Assembly: GCF_023343835.1 (NCBI RefSeq)
Contig: NC_064435.1
Span: forward strand, 82,842,134 to 82,906,133
Origin: Lagopus muta
Taxonomy: Eukaryota > Chordata > Aves > Galliformes > Phasianidae
DNA: 64,000 bases
Reading direction: 5' to 3'
The notes below the pieces were generated by a model. It ran no database searches. It worked only from the letters and a program-made list of their open reading frames with translations, and had not been told where the DNA came from. A program made the position numbers and the translations under genes. Below are positions 43,607 through 56,100 of this stretch, piece by piece. The first letter of the stretch is position 1. Each line of letters starts with the position of its first letter.

Positions 43607-46600
43607 TCCCATATGAACAAATACATGCTGCATTTGTATGCTAACAATCATGAAGGCATTCTGAAACAACCAAAATGGAAGCAAACATAAAAAGGGGACA
43701 TACAGTATGAAGTGTGTCAGAGGTAAAGCTCCATTTCCAGAGGCTGCTGACAGCTGCCTTGTGGCAGAGGGAGAAGTTCCTCTTTCTACAGTGCATGGAG
43801 CCAGCGATACCAGTGCCTTGGCAGAGGGGACTGGGGAAATCTCATCAGGCAACAAGCTTGCACCATGGAGCTTGATGCCTGGCTAGTCATTTGTTTTATT
43901 TATACCTTGCATGGCTGTTAAGTAGTCAAATGGTTTCCTCCCAAGACTAATGGCATTTCAATTAGCACTGCACCATTTGGTGCATTATTCCTAGGCCTCT
44001 TCCAGCCTGAAACTGAATTCACATCTCTGCTTCTCCTCCTGAAGATGCAAAACTACACAGTGACAAGCCCAGCTGAAGGGGCTTGAGTCAGTAATTCCTC
44101 CAGGGATTAAGGGGGCAGAATATTTATAGGCAGTCTAATGTTTTAGGGTACTTTGAGTTTGAAATCTAGCAATTAGTTTTTAATATAAAAACCACTAAAA
44201 ACTTACTGAAAGGTCATGCTTACGCAATATATGCTGACCACTAGCCATGCAAAGAAAAAAGTCATACATTTAATTTTACTTTGAGCTTTCTGCCTTTGAT
44301 AAATTTAAGATTATTGTTGTATTACAGCCATTTTTTTGTCCTCTGTGGGAGTTTTTGCACTCAGCACTTGCAGGTTTGGGTCTGAAGTAACGATGGGAGC
44401 AGTAATGTGACCAGTCTTGAAACACACTGCCTAACATCTAAGAAGGATCAGAAAGACAATCCTTAGCCCTGAGCATTATATACAAATGAAATAGGGGTTA
44501 TCTGGGGGCAGCGTAATTCATTAAATGTTCCTTCTAAATGTAAAACACCAAATTCCCTTGACACAGTCTGCCTTTCGATCTGCAGTCTAGTTGTGACATA
44601 AAAATGGTATTACAATAAGCAAACTTAAATTCGGGAAAGCTAGGACATAGATAAAGCACATTTTATTGTTACAACTTGTAATGAATAAGCAGGGAAAACA
44701 TGATAGATATCACAGTCCTTTGAAAAAGCACTAAGAAATATCTGATACCTGATTTTAGTAGATGGGTCTGGATTGTCAGCTGGTGTCAATCAGAAGATTT
44801 ACATTAACTGTAATGCAGTTACCCTGTAGCTCTGTCGGCTGAGAATCTAATTCAGGAGCTGTGACACTGGGTTAGGAATGCATCTATGTATATTTTCACC
44901 TTCCTCTTCTTCATCCTTCTCTTTTATTTCAGATAAATGCTGAGGGAGTATCAAGCCAATATTATGAAGATGATAAAATTACATTGTGCCTGAAAAACAG
45001 TTTATTTCAAGTGAGAACGTGAGGCGATCAAAACGTGTGAAGTTCAAAAAGCCCTCTTGCAACAGTAACTGTACTGCAAGTTGTGTACATCGCCCCTGAA
45101 TGTGAAATCTTCACATCTTTGATGCATTTATCCCTTCATTAAAGTTTCTTACCAAACACAGAATGAATATTTGTCCAGTTTTGCCAAACAGGACACAACA
45201 AGGCTGTGATTTTCTTAAGGCTGCACGAGACATGTTTATCAGAAAAAGGTGAGTCCTTCTCATGCTGACCTAACTCCACAGTCCCTGGATCACTTTTACT
45301 GCCTAGTTTACCTTCTGTCATTTAATTATTACAAGCTGTATTGAAAATCTTTGGAAACTTAGTTACTTGAACTCTGAGTTAACCAGCAAAGAATAGTTGG
45401 ACCTTCTGCCTCATGAGCTGACAAATGGAAGGTTCTCTACAGAGGCAATGGGTAGTGATTTAAAAAATATTATCTGTTACTGTGCCATGAAGGAGGCCAT
45501 TCCAATGGCAAGGATGATTTAAAGATGCTCCCTGCCTCTCTGCTGATGCTTCCCTGCTCATGTATTTTGTCATGTGAAGCAGAGGGACCGAGACTGAAGG
45601 TCTGAACAAAGGCTGTTTCCACTGCTGACCTCAGTGGAGATTCAGTTTTGCTGAATAATGCTCTTTTTCCAGATAGACTGCCAGTAAAATGTGAAGGAAA
45701 ATTAGACAAGTTAATGTTAAGGTCCTGCATAAAAGTTTTGTAGGAAGCTTTTTGTCAGCAGCTTCCTACAGTGAGAATATGAAAATAACTGTGGAGAGAA
45801 AAAGAAAGGAAAATCCTTAAAGGTAAAAGTTTGTGCTTCCTTTGCTTTCCATCACTGTGTTTTTAAATTTAAATGCTGACTTGTGCTTAAAAAATGCATT
45901 ATCTACCTGTTCATCTTCTCTCAGGCTTGGTCCATCCTGCTTCAGTTCCACTGAACTAAACAGCTTTACTTCTTTGTCTGCTGAATTTCACCCAGTGTTT
46001 TTGAAACAATAACAGAAATACAATTGTGGGATCCCTCTACAACTCAGATTACATTTTAGCTAAAGATATTGCTTACATCCTAGGACAGAGAAAATAAAAT
46101 ATTGTTACAACCATTTTCTAGAAGAATTTGGTTCCTTTCAGGCCTACCTTTGACTGTGTAGCACTGTAAAGAAGCCAATAGGAGAAACAGTTGTCTGGCC
46201 CCTTACTAGCATTTTATTACTTTCTGAGTGATTCCCTTTTTAAATTCAAACTCTATGAAGGCTTATCTTAAAAATACACAATTCTACTGAGTTCGGCAAG
46301 TTGCATGATTTACGAAACCAGGGCCAGCATTTCTTGCTGTGAATTGTATGCCATCAATTATTGCAAGCACCTTTCACTCATTGGATACGGAATTATTGGA
46401 GATGTTCTCTTAGAAGACTTTCACACATGCGGATATTGGGGTATGGTACCCAAGAGCTGCTTTTCATCTAGCCACTGAAAGAAACATTTTAGGCCACATC
46501 CTTGGGTGGTAGGAATCATTGTAGCTGACTTACATCTGCTCTGAGAATCCGGCCTGTTATCAGTGACCTCGTAACCAACCATTTTTGGCAGTTTTGCTCT

Positions 46601-46705
46601 GGAACGGTGTAGTGACACTGAGACAGTTGTCCCAGACAAATACAAATTGTTATACACCAACTCACATCAGGTATTCTGCACCTCACATTGGTGGAACAAA
46701 GCCTG

Positions 46706-46790
46706 TTATTTCCACTTAGTGGAAGAGACCAGCATTGTTATTTCCACTGCTCTAGTGTCAGGACTTTTTATTTCCACTGCAGTGGTTGTT
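46706..46790 (+). repeat. Decayed 31-bp tandem repeat
   Basis: TTATTTCCACT recurs at 46706, 46738 and 46768, at spacings of 32 and 30 bases, with partly similar sequence between. Confidence 0.5.
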
Positions 46791-47049
46791 CAGGCTCTCA
46801 TAACCAATAAGCCAACATCCACCCTGCCAAAAAAAAAAAAACAACAAACAGCAACCCAACAAAAAAATTTGGTTAGTCTGAAACACATTAGAGCACACAA
46901 AAGAAAACTGACTCCAGGCTGCAGACAGAATGGAAATGTCTGTTCTCCTGATAGCAGGGAGTGGGATTTGACTAAAAAATGGTATTTTTCTGACACATCA
47001 GCAACCTTTGGATTCTCTTCAGTTCTCCAGATGATGCAAATGGGAAAAG

Positions 47050-47099
47050 AAACAAAACAAAACAAAACAAACAAAAAAAAAAAAAAAAAAAAAAAAAAA
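47050..47099 (+). repeat. CAAAA repeat and long poly(A)
   Basis: Several ACAAA units run into about 27 consecutive A residues. The open frames that cross this stretch on both strands are artefacts of low complexity. Confidence 0.85.
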
Positions 47100-49630
47100 C
47101 CCCACACCACAAAACAGCAATCAAAGGGCATATATGGATTCCACATGAGCTTCAAAGAGGCGAATGGAAACATGTACTGCTTGCTTACAGTTGTTTAAAG
47201 TAAATACCACTCAGGTTTAAAACTTATGGATACAACTTGTCAGATACATACATGCCATGGTGGGGAGTAAAATGTCTTGTTTTTATTGCTAACCAGTGGA
47301 AAAAACAGGCCTGTTACCCATGCAACCAAAACTCACTCACTCATGTTTATATGTCTTTATTAGCGCCTGATGCACTGTTGAAATGAGGGAGAACTCGAGA
47401 AGAAAATGCCAAGATGTTATTTTCTTGTGGAAAAATAATTCTATTATTTGTGAAGGCAACAATTTTATCTATTTGATAAATTAGCACAAAATATGAAAGT
47501 GAGCTTATACATAGAGATTATCACCTTTCACCTTGGAATGTGTTTGTAAATGCTCTTTACAACACTTTTTTTTTTTTCCCAAGAGGCTTTACTTACTCCA
47601 GACTTGAGAATTCACAGTGTAAGAAAATGATATGGAAAACTGTGTTGTACAGCAGATTTTATAAGACAAAACACATGATTTTCAGTAAAATTCTCTATGA
47701 AATAAATTCAAGTCAACACAGCCGTGAAGTCTGAGGATGATATGAGCATAAGATGCGTGCAGCTTATATAATTGAGTGTTGGTGGCACTACTTCAAAACA
47801 TCTCCTACAAGTGCCTGCAATAAAACCTGATAACTTAGAATGCACCCCTCTGACCAGTACCAGCTAATATCTGCCCAGGTACATCATACATCTTCACCCA
47901 GTGGCATCAGAGCACAGGACCACCCTGATTCCTATTTCTCAGGGAAGATAAGAATATCAAGTTGGAATAGACCTCAGTTCAGTTTGGGTCGCTCTGGATT
48001 TGTAACAGTGAGCAAAAGGATGCAGGGAAACAATACTGCAACTCAGCAGAGCAGGAAAACGCTGAGTATCCTCAGGCTGGAAGCTGGGGTTACTCACCTC
48101 AATGCCTTCAGCTGTGTGCAAGGAGTGCAAGAGCAGCAAGCTGTCCGTCAGTGCAAGCAGAGATCAGAGCAAGGGGAGAAAGCATTCCTCTGCACCAAGG
48201 CAGGACTGGCCGGCGGAGGTCACTGTGGCTCCACACCGCCTGTCCTTGGGCTGCTTTGGAAAAGAGCTCTGCTGCTGCTGGAATAAAGGAAATAGCAACA
48301 TTTTTAGTTTTTTTTTTTCTCCCTCCCCCAGCACGTATAGTTTATAAAAATGGAGACTAACTGATGGCTGTAATTTTGATGGAGATTTACCTGTAGGCAA
48401 GATGGCAATCAAACCCACACTATTAACAGAAGGCTGATTGAGTTAATGAATATAATTGTCAAGTCTACAAACTGATTCAGTCTGTCGAATAATCTATCAG
48501 TTTGTCTTTCCTCTTGCAGTTTGTCCCCATTTGTGTCTTGCTGTATGGTAACTGCAGGTGAATAACTAAAATCCCTATAAATATAAAATTGTTCAAGGGA
48601 GGACTGATGGATGCCTGGGAAAAAGAAAAGGAGATGCAGTGTAGTGTAATTTATCACTGTACAATTAAAAGAAGTAAATTCGGGCTAGGCAGCTGAACTA
48701 ATAGGTAATGTTACCTTTTGTGTTTATCATAGGGTCATGGAGCAAATTCAGGTCCTTCACTGGAGTAAGTCATGATTCAATGATTCATCCTTAAATGATT
48801 TACAGTTTGATGGATGAGTTAGCATACAGAAAGCACTCATAAAGTTACTGGAGACTGATATTCTGCAAAATAGCATTAATATCTTCAAGAGAGTGAGAGA
48901 GAGAAGAGTTGGGAGGACAGGGTCAGGAACACCTCCTGGGGTCAGAGCTTTGGGACACAGCTGGCTTGGTGAGCCTGCAGCAGCACTGCAAAGCCCACCT
49001 CCTGGTCTGCAGGTTGCCTGCCTGACAGGGCACCCTGAGGGTCTGCACAGAAAAGCTTTCCATCCTCCCCATCGGTCAGGTTCAGGTTTCAGAGAGAAGG
49101 GCATGAGAAGATGAGGGATTACACTGAGAAGTCAGAATAGCCTCAGGCCAGGGTCAAACTAAATACAGAAGTGCCCTATCCAGATCACGCAGCCCTTCTA
49201 GGAGCGGTAAGTAAAAGTGACCTTGACAGGTGTATCAGAAAAAGCTTACATGCATGGAACTTTTGAAAGAGGCATGCACATTCCTCCTCCTTTGTAGAGC
49301 CTGACTGCAGTGCTCAGAGCTGCCATTGCTGCAGGGTGAAGGAAAGCGAACAGCAAGAGTAACCTGCATCTTCCCTGGGGTCAGACAGAAAAACACAAGA
49401 AACAGCTACCAATAATGCAAAGAAGTGTTACAGCATGAGATAGTAAGACGTACACCTTTTACGTGGGAAAAATCTGTATTTGCTAGGAAGCCGCTTGTAA
49501 ATGGTACCAACAAATCTGAAAGGAAGGAGTGTGAACTCATAGCAAATGAGGTCAGAATTACACAGCAAGAGCATGTAACTTTTGCTCTTTTTCATGCAGA
49601 GCGACAGATCTTCCTCAGCTGTTCCATGAG

Positions 49631-50165
49631 AATCATGGAATCATAGAATCATCAAGTTTGGAAAAGACCTCTAAGACCATCCAGTCCAACCATGCACTTA
49701 TCACCAATATTTCCCCACTAAACCACATCCCTCAATACATCTAAATGTTTCCAGGTACAGTGACTCCACCTCTCCCTGGGCAGCCCATTCCAGCGCCTGA
49801 CCACTCTCTCAGAGAAGTATTTTCTAATGTCCAACCTGAATTTCCCCTAGCACAACTTGTGGACATTCCATCTAGTCCTATTGCTAGTTACATGGGAGAA
49901 GAGGCTGACACCCGTCTCACCACAAACTCCTTTCAGGCAGTTGTAGAGAGCAATAAGGTCTCCCCTGAGCCTCCTCTTCTCCAGACTGAACAACCCCAGC
50001 TCCCTCAGCCACCCCTCATAAGGCCTGCGCTCCAGGCCCCTCACAGCTTTGTTGGCACTCTGCCCCAAGCCCATGGCATCGCCTGGGGTTGTTGTAGCCA
50101 AAGTGTAGCACCTAGCATTTGGTCTTGCTGAGTTTCCTCCCATTTGTCTCAGCCCATACAAAAGA
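49631..50165 (-). mobile_element. CR1 fragment, about 535 bp
   Basis: It reads TCATGGAATCATAGAATCATC at the 3' end through CAGTGACTCCACCTCTCCCT, GCCTCCTCTTCTCCAGACTG and GTTGTTGTAGCCAAAGTGTA to CATTTGGTCTTGCTGAGTT. It appears to have a small internal deletion near 50.07 kb, where usual CR1 sequence between CTTTGTTGGCACTCTGCC and the later block is missing. Confidence 0.93.
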
Positions 50166-53100
50166 TCAGGTGGAGTCACCTGAGGAATTAGATTCATGCC
50201 TGTAGTATTTTCGCTGCTTGCAAGTGAGTCATTTTGGCCACTAAAGGAAAAAGACAAAGATGTGTACGGATCTGACATATCAACATCTTAACAGAAGGTG
50301 GTAGGCAGTGGCATGGACCTCCTCTGCACAATCTCATGGAAAGAAACACAAAATATATTTGCAATATGATTCACTAATGGATATGGTGTGAGTGATGCAT
50401 TGCCTCGTGGAGCTTCACGGGTGGGCAGAGTTCTGTAATTAAAAAAATAGAGGTATAACTGGGGAGACTTATATGAGTGTCCTAATAAAAAGGCAAGCAA
50501 CTCTTTGGAAACACAGCCTTATATAGCTGTATGTAGGCAATGCTATGCTTTGCCATCTTCTCTTCATCTACAACTTTTTAAAACATGTGTGATACCACCA
50601 TGTCTATCTATGCTCTGACATGAATCTGCATTCTCAAAGCCTTACATGTATGAGAGGAAATAAGATTTATAACCTGTTTGCTCCTCTTTCAGCTCTTCCT
50701 TAGCTGTCTCTTACATATCATTCATTTGAATAGAAGAGCACTTTGCTTGTCCTGTCTTGCACAAGAGCACAAGAGCAAAGAATCCTCCTCCTTCCAAATT
50801 TCCTTACTATTTCACCATGTATCTCACAGCTTGCACCTGGTTAATACACACTGTCTGAACAACAGCAAGTTTATCCCCCAGTCACTTGGATTAGACAGCA
50901 GGTTCCAGAGGCTACGCTGCCACTGAATACACTTACATCAAATTTAACATGAAGGGTAATCAATAAAAATGTAAGCAATACATTTGTCTCATTCTGCTTT
51001 ATTTTTTTTTTTAATACATGTACAAATGCCCAAGTAAAGCTGTTTCAGAAGTGGTATCACTGTCATTTATGGAGCACTTTGGGCTTCACAATTACTATCA
51101 TAATGTCACAACCTGAATGTGCCGTGTCCCAGTGTTCTTGCAGTGCTATCTGATGGGAAAGGAAGCTGCTTTTCGTGCTTGCATGTAGATGTTACCTGAA
51201 TCAGCAGAGGCTGTAAGCTATCTGCATATGCAAACAGTCAAAAAAATGTGAAAATACTGAAAAAAAAAAGAATAGAGTGGAACTGTGTCAGCAACCCTAA
51301 TGAAAAAGTCAACATCTCTTGCTCAAAAAATGAAACTAGCTGAAAGTTAAATTAACTGAGTAAGCCCACTAATTGGAATTTGAATCACAACCCATAATAA
51401 TAATAATAGAATTCTTTTCTGCTTTTTCATGCATTCAAAGACTGTCTGATTGGCATTTTTCAAAGGTGGTGGGAGGAAAGCAGGGATTTCATGTGTGCTG
51501 CTCAAGTCCTGTCATGCCTGTCTGCCTGTGAGAACTGAAGAACTATATAAATTATCAGAAGAGTCAAGAGCAAAAGTGTCATTTAGGAGAGAGAGATTTT
51601 AGTTAAACTGCTCTGAGCTTTCCTGTTTGTTTAATTTTAGTGGCTGAAAAGAAATTGGAAAGAGGATGTCGTGTTTTAGATTCAGCATCCGTAATACCTA
51701 TAGTAGGGTGTGAAAGGTGCACTGGATGAGTGATACCTTGGCAGCCCTCCCAGCAACTTAAGTGGGGCAGGATTTTACCCATCATTTTTAAAGCAAACAA
51801 ATACAGGAGAAAAAGAAAACAAACCAGAAGAAAAATACTCATATTTCTCAGTGTAATAATGAAAGAAAAAGAACACCACCTTAGAGTTTAGACAGACCCG
51901 CATCACACCAGTCTTTCACAGAAATGCTTTTGACAAGACATTGGGTCAGGATTTTTTTGTCTGAATGCATCCAAATATCTGCCCTAAGTATAAATCTCTT
52001 ATTTTATTTTATTTTTGGAAGGTGTGGAGAGGAGGATGGGTGGGTATTTTTTTTTTGGCTTAGTGATACAACAGAGACTTGTCCTCTCATTTTACCTGAA
52101 GAATTAAGATTCCAAATTGGAAGTAGTAGCTCACATTCAGACACATGTACAGTACTACGTCAGAGTTAATCTCTGGAAAGAAGAAAAAACCTTTCCACTT
52201 ACTTTTAATACTAATTTTGTGATTTTTTGTGCCACACACCAATAATGTCATTATTGAGAGCGTGGATGTAAACGGTACATTCTCTTCTTTGAAACATTTA
52301 AACCTTTGATGGATAAAATGCTAACGAATGTGAAAATAATTAAGAAATAATCCTGCACAATAATGAAAGGCATTAGCTCTTCATGAGTAATTGGAATATC
52401 TCAATTTTTAATATTTTTAAATCTGTGGTAGGCATAGCATAATGTTATTAATTTGTTACTTTTTAATTGAAGATCAAAGGGCATTATAAATTGATTTGGA
52501 CAGTACTTATTTTCTTTATGTACTCTGTGCCTGGGAGTTCTGAAGTTATCAGTAGCCTTTGGGTAGGTTGGTAAAGCAGTGTGTGCTCCTTCTATGGCCA
52601 AATATAACATAAGCAAACATCTTTGCTAGTAAGGTTTTTCATCTCAAAATCTGATCTCAGAAGATTGAGTTGGATTTCCAAATGTATTCAGGTGCTACGA
52701 TGATGGGCAAAGCATGACACCCCAAGTGGGGAGGTGGTGTTGGAGGGAATGCTGTTCAACACAAGCCTGGCTGCCTTAATTTACATCTTCCCACTGACAA
52801 CAGTTCTTTGTAGAAGAGCTCCTCCTCCTCAGCCATTCAAAAGTACATATTCAGGAAGCTTATTTCATGTCCCCGGAGTTGGGCTTATTGATTACTCACA
52901 TACTTAAACATGTGCTTAACTTTAACAACTTTGTTAAACTGGGGACTAAATCAATTGCAGCAAGTATCAGTCTTGTGCAAAAGGGATATGGATTACAAAT
53001 AAGAGATCAAAAGATAAAAATCAAAGTGGATGGATGACCTTAGAAAAGGCATTAGGCAGATTTGAGGCATTCAATCCACTGTTGAATCTCACCCATTGAT

Positions 53101-56100
53101 GTTTCTGTGCCTTTTCTTTGAGCTGAAGCTGCTTTTCTTCCAAAACATGGACATTAATCGCTGAAGACAGCGCTAACAGTGTCAGTATCTGAAAGATGTT
53201 AGTGCTGAGAGAAAAATTGGCTATGTAAATGCAATACTTTATTCATACTACTTTAGCATAACTGTTGTCTTGGAGGGATGAAAGGTATATTTTGGAACTG
53301 CTACTAAGTAGGATGCAGAATGACTCCTGACCTAAATTTGCCATTACCTCTCAGATATTTTAAAAATAATTTAACAGAAAATTTCATCACGCAATTCCAT
53401 TTGTTCCATTTAAATTCCATTCCAATTTTTAACTGTATGGTGTTTCACAGGTTGACATCAAGTGAAATCTGCTAATCCTGCTCACAGATGTGTTTCAGTC
53501 CAGTAATACAGAGGAGAAATGTACCATTAGGAAACAGAAAATAGAGGAGACAGACAAAACTGCAATTGTTATTTCAGTTTCAGCTAATTAATTACAGGAG
53601 AAGAAAGATTCTCTCAATACCACCATCTGCAAATGCTGTTACTGGTCTGAGTACCCCAGTGCACAGCTCTCAGAAAGGGCTTCTTTGGACTAGTTGCATT
53701 TAGATGGTGAACAGAGAACAACCTTACTGCTCTTAAAGTAGTTTTCTGAATAAAAATAAGGCTTCTTATTTTTGGAAACAGCTAGTCTTCAACCAACCTT
53801 TGAAACTCAGTTGTTTTCCATTCTCTTATTTCTCACCTCTTTATTAATTATTATTTCTCTCTGTTTGCAAACACATGCTCTCTCCTAGCACAGCCACTAT
53901 ATCCCATAGTGGAACACTAAACCTTCAAGAACTTTGAGTTTACAAAAACCTGTTACATTCCATTTGCTGACTGTGGAAAAGTGATTCTTAGGGAAGGGAA
54001 AATGGCTTGTCTAAAATCACACAGTGAGATTAATGATGGAGCCAAGCATTGAGGCTGTGGTCAGATGATCACTAAGATTGGATTTATGCACTACTGGGTC
54101 ACCTGGAAATACAAAGCTGGTGCAGACAGGCATGCATCTTGTTGAATTATTCGCAGCACACAGGACAGCACTTGTGTCAGCTGGTGCCATGAAATAACCC
54201 AGACTACATGAATCCCGTATGTCATTCAGTTTCATCTCTCAACTCTACTTTGGGATGATGGCCTGTTGCACTGTGGTAGAAAAGTTGGCTCCTACTTAGG
54301 AGTCTATTATAGCAGCAGGAAAAAGAAAACCCAAAACACTAGAAACTCATTGTGTCACAAGATGCTTTCGACATGTTCAGGGACAAGAGTTTCCAGAATG
54401 CAGTGGAAGTCAAGATGCAGCAGCTGATGGCTAGGCTCCTGAAAGGGACCCTCTCCTGCTAGGATTGGTTATAGAAATGAGCAGATAACTGAGAGTAGTT
54501 TTCCAGGCTGCATCAGCAAGGAAGGAGGAACGGGACAGAACTGCATTTTGCAAACTCATTTTTGGTTGCTCAGGCTCCTTTTCCAGGCAGAATGTGGGTC
54601 TGTGAGAAGAGGTCTGGCTACCAGCAGAAGGTTTTACTTCAGATATAGGCAGGCCAGTAATACTGGGAGAACTCAAGAAGGGAGAAGTTTCCAAATATCT
54701 GCATGCAGCTGTTTCTCAGGATGGTTCCCACTCAACCAGCAATGTTTAATGAACACTGAGGAGAAAAATTCCTTGGTTTTCTGAGAGGTGTAGCTGTTGG
54801 CTCTTAGCATTTGATCCCCAATCAGTTTGATGCAGAAATGTGAGCAAGACAGTGCTGAAGTACAGCACGCTCTTTGGAAGCCCCCTTGGCTCATGACATG
54901 ATAAGCAGGAAGTCAAAACAAGCATTTCTCAACTGAAAATGAATCATCTTTCTGTCCTCTGACTTTTCCTGAGCATATATGAACATCTTGGGGCACTGCA
55001 ACACTGTGCTGGGGTCATTTTCAGCTGGCTTCACAGTTTTCATTAAGCTTATGTTTTTCATGCCCCTCATCTGATAGATGACCTGGAGACAGGAGAGTCA
55101 GCTGTCATGGACAACCACTCGTGTAACTGGGTGTTTTCAAAAATATCCCACGCCACACTTGCTTGAATCCTAGCACACTGCTTGCATCTGGTTGGGGTTG
55201 TCTTTCTGGGGTTAGTAGGCTGCAATCTTTAAGCATGGTCTGCAAGGGTTTGAGCTAGCCATCACATGGGAGACACCGTTGGTCAGGAAATAAGGGTGTA
55301 GTCAGATTTACTACTGCAAATGCATCAGGAGAAGTTTAAGAAGCTAACTCTCCCAGTTCTTTGTGGCTACTTCTGGGTTTTATGACAGAACTGCAAGCGT
55401 GATCTGCTTTCAGTTCATCCAGCTCAACCTAAACCAGAGATGAAGGTGATTTGAGAAGCCCTGGCTGATTAGGCACTGAATCTAGGAGGATTTACATAAT
55501 CTGTTCTGGTGGCTCAACTGTGGGCTGGTAATCACCAGCTGAAAGATGGCAAATGACAACTGTGGACAGTAATGAATAGTTAGAGGTTGTAATATCTTGA
55601 AGGCCCCAATTACTGCCATTGTAACTGTAACTATGCCTGAAGATACAGTGTGGGAGTGACTTGACTCTGCCAGTCACTAAGCAATTAGCCCCAAAGGCAG
55701 CATGGCACATATCTCTGTGCCTCTGTTTCCCGTCTGTGAAAGAGGGACAGAACTGCACATTCATTTTCACTTAGTGTATTTTGCTTTGACACTAAGTGTA
55801 AGGATTCAACCTTAAATAGGAATTTCTCAAATGCATCATGAGAGAACCAGGCACCCACTGAAATAAAACTAAAAGAGTAGTTAGAAATTACTGCAGAAGC
55901 AGTCCTCTGCTTGCAGTAATAACAGTTATGTTTAATATCTGTCATATTCTCTTTTTCATATAGAGATACCAGACAGCCCTTATTTCCTCGTATTGAGATC
56001 ACATGGCAAACCTTTTCTTGGAGCAAAATGCCTGCTAAAACATTTTGGTTTATGTAAAGGCACAAAGTGGTATTACCTATGGGGCTTCAGGCTGCAGGGG

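Larger units (their letters stand above)
43607..49630. other. Intergenic DNA
   Basis: Unique sequence with the 31-bp repeat at 46.7 kb, A-rich runs at 46.83 and 47.07 kb and a T-run near 47.57 kb. I see no gene. Confidence 0.7.

Noticed and set aside
46647-47198. 183-codon plus-strand open frame and the opposing 127-codon frame
   Set aside because: Both cross the CAAAA/poly(A) run, which encodes only Lys or Phe, and neither has protein-like sequence outside it. They are low-complexity artefacts.
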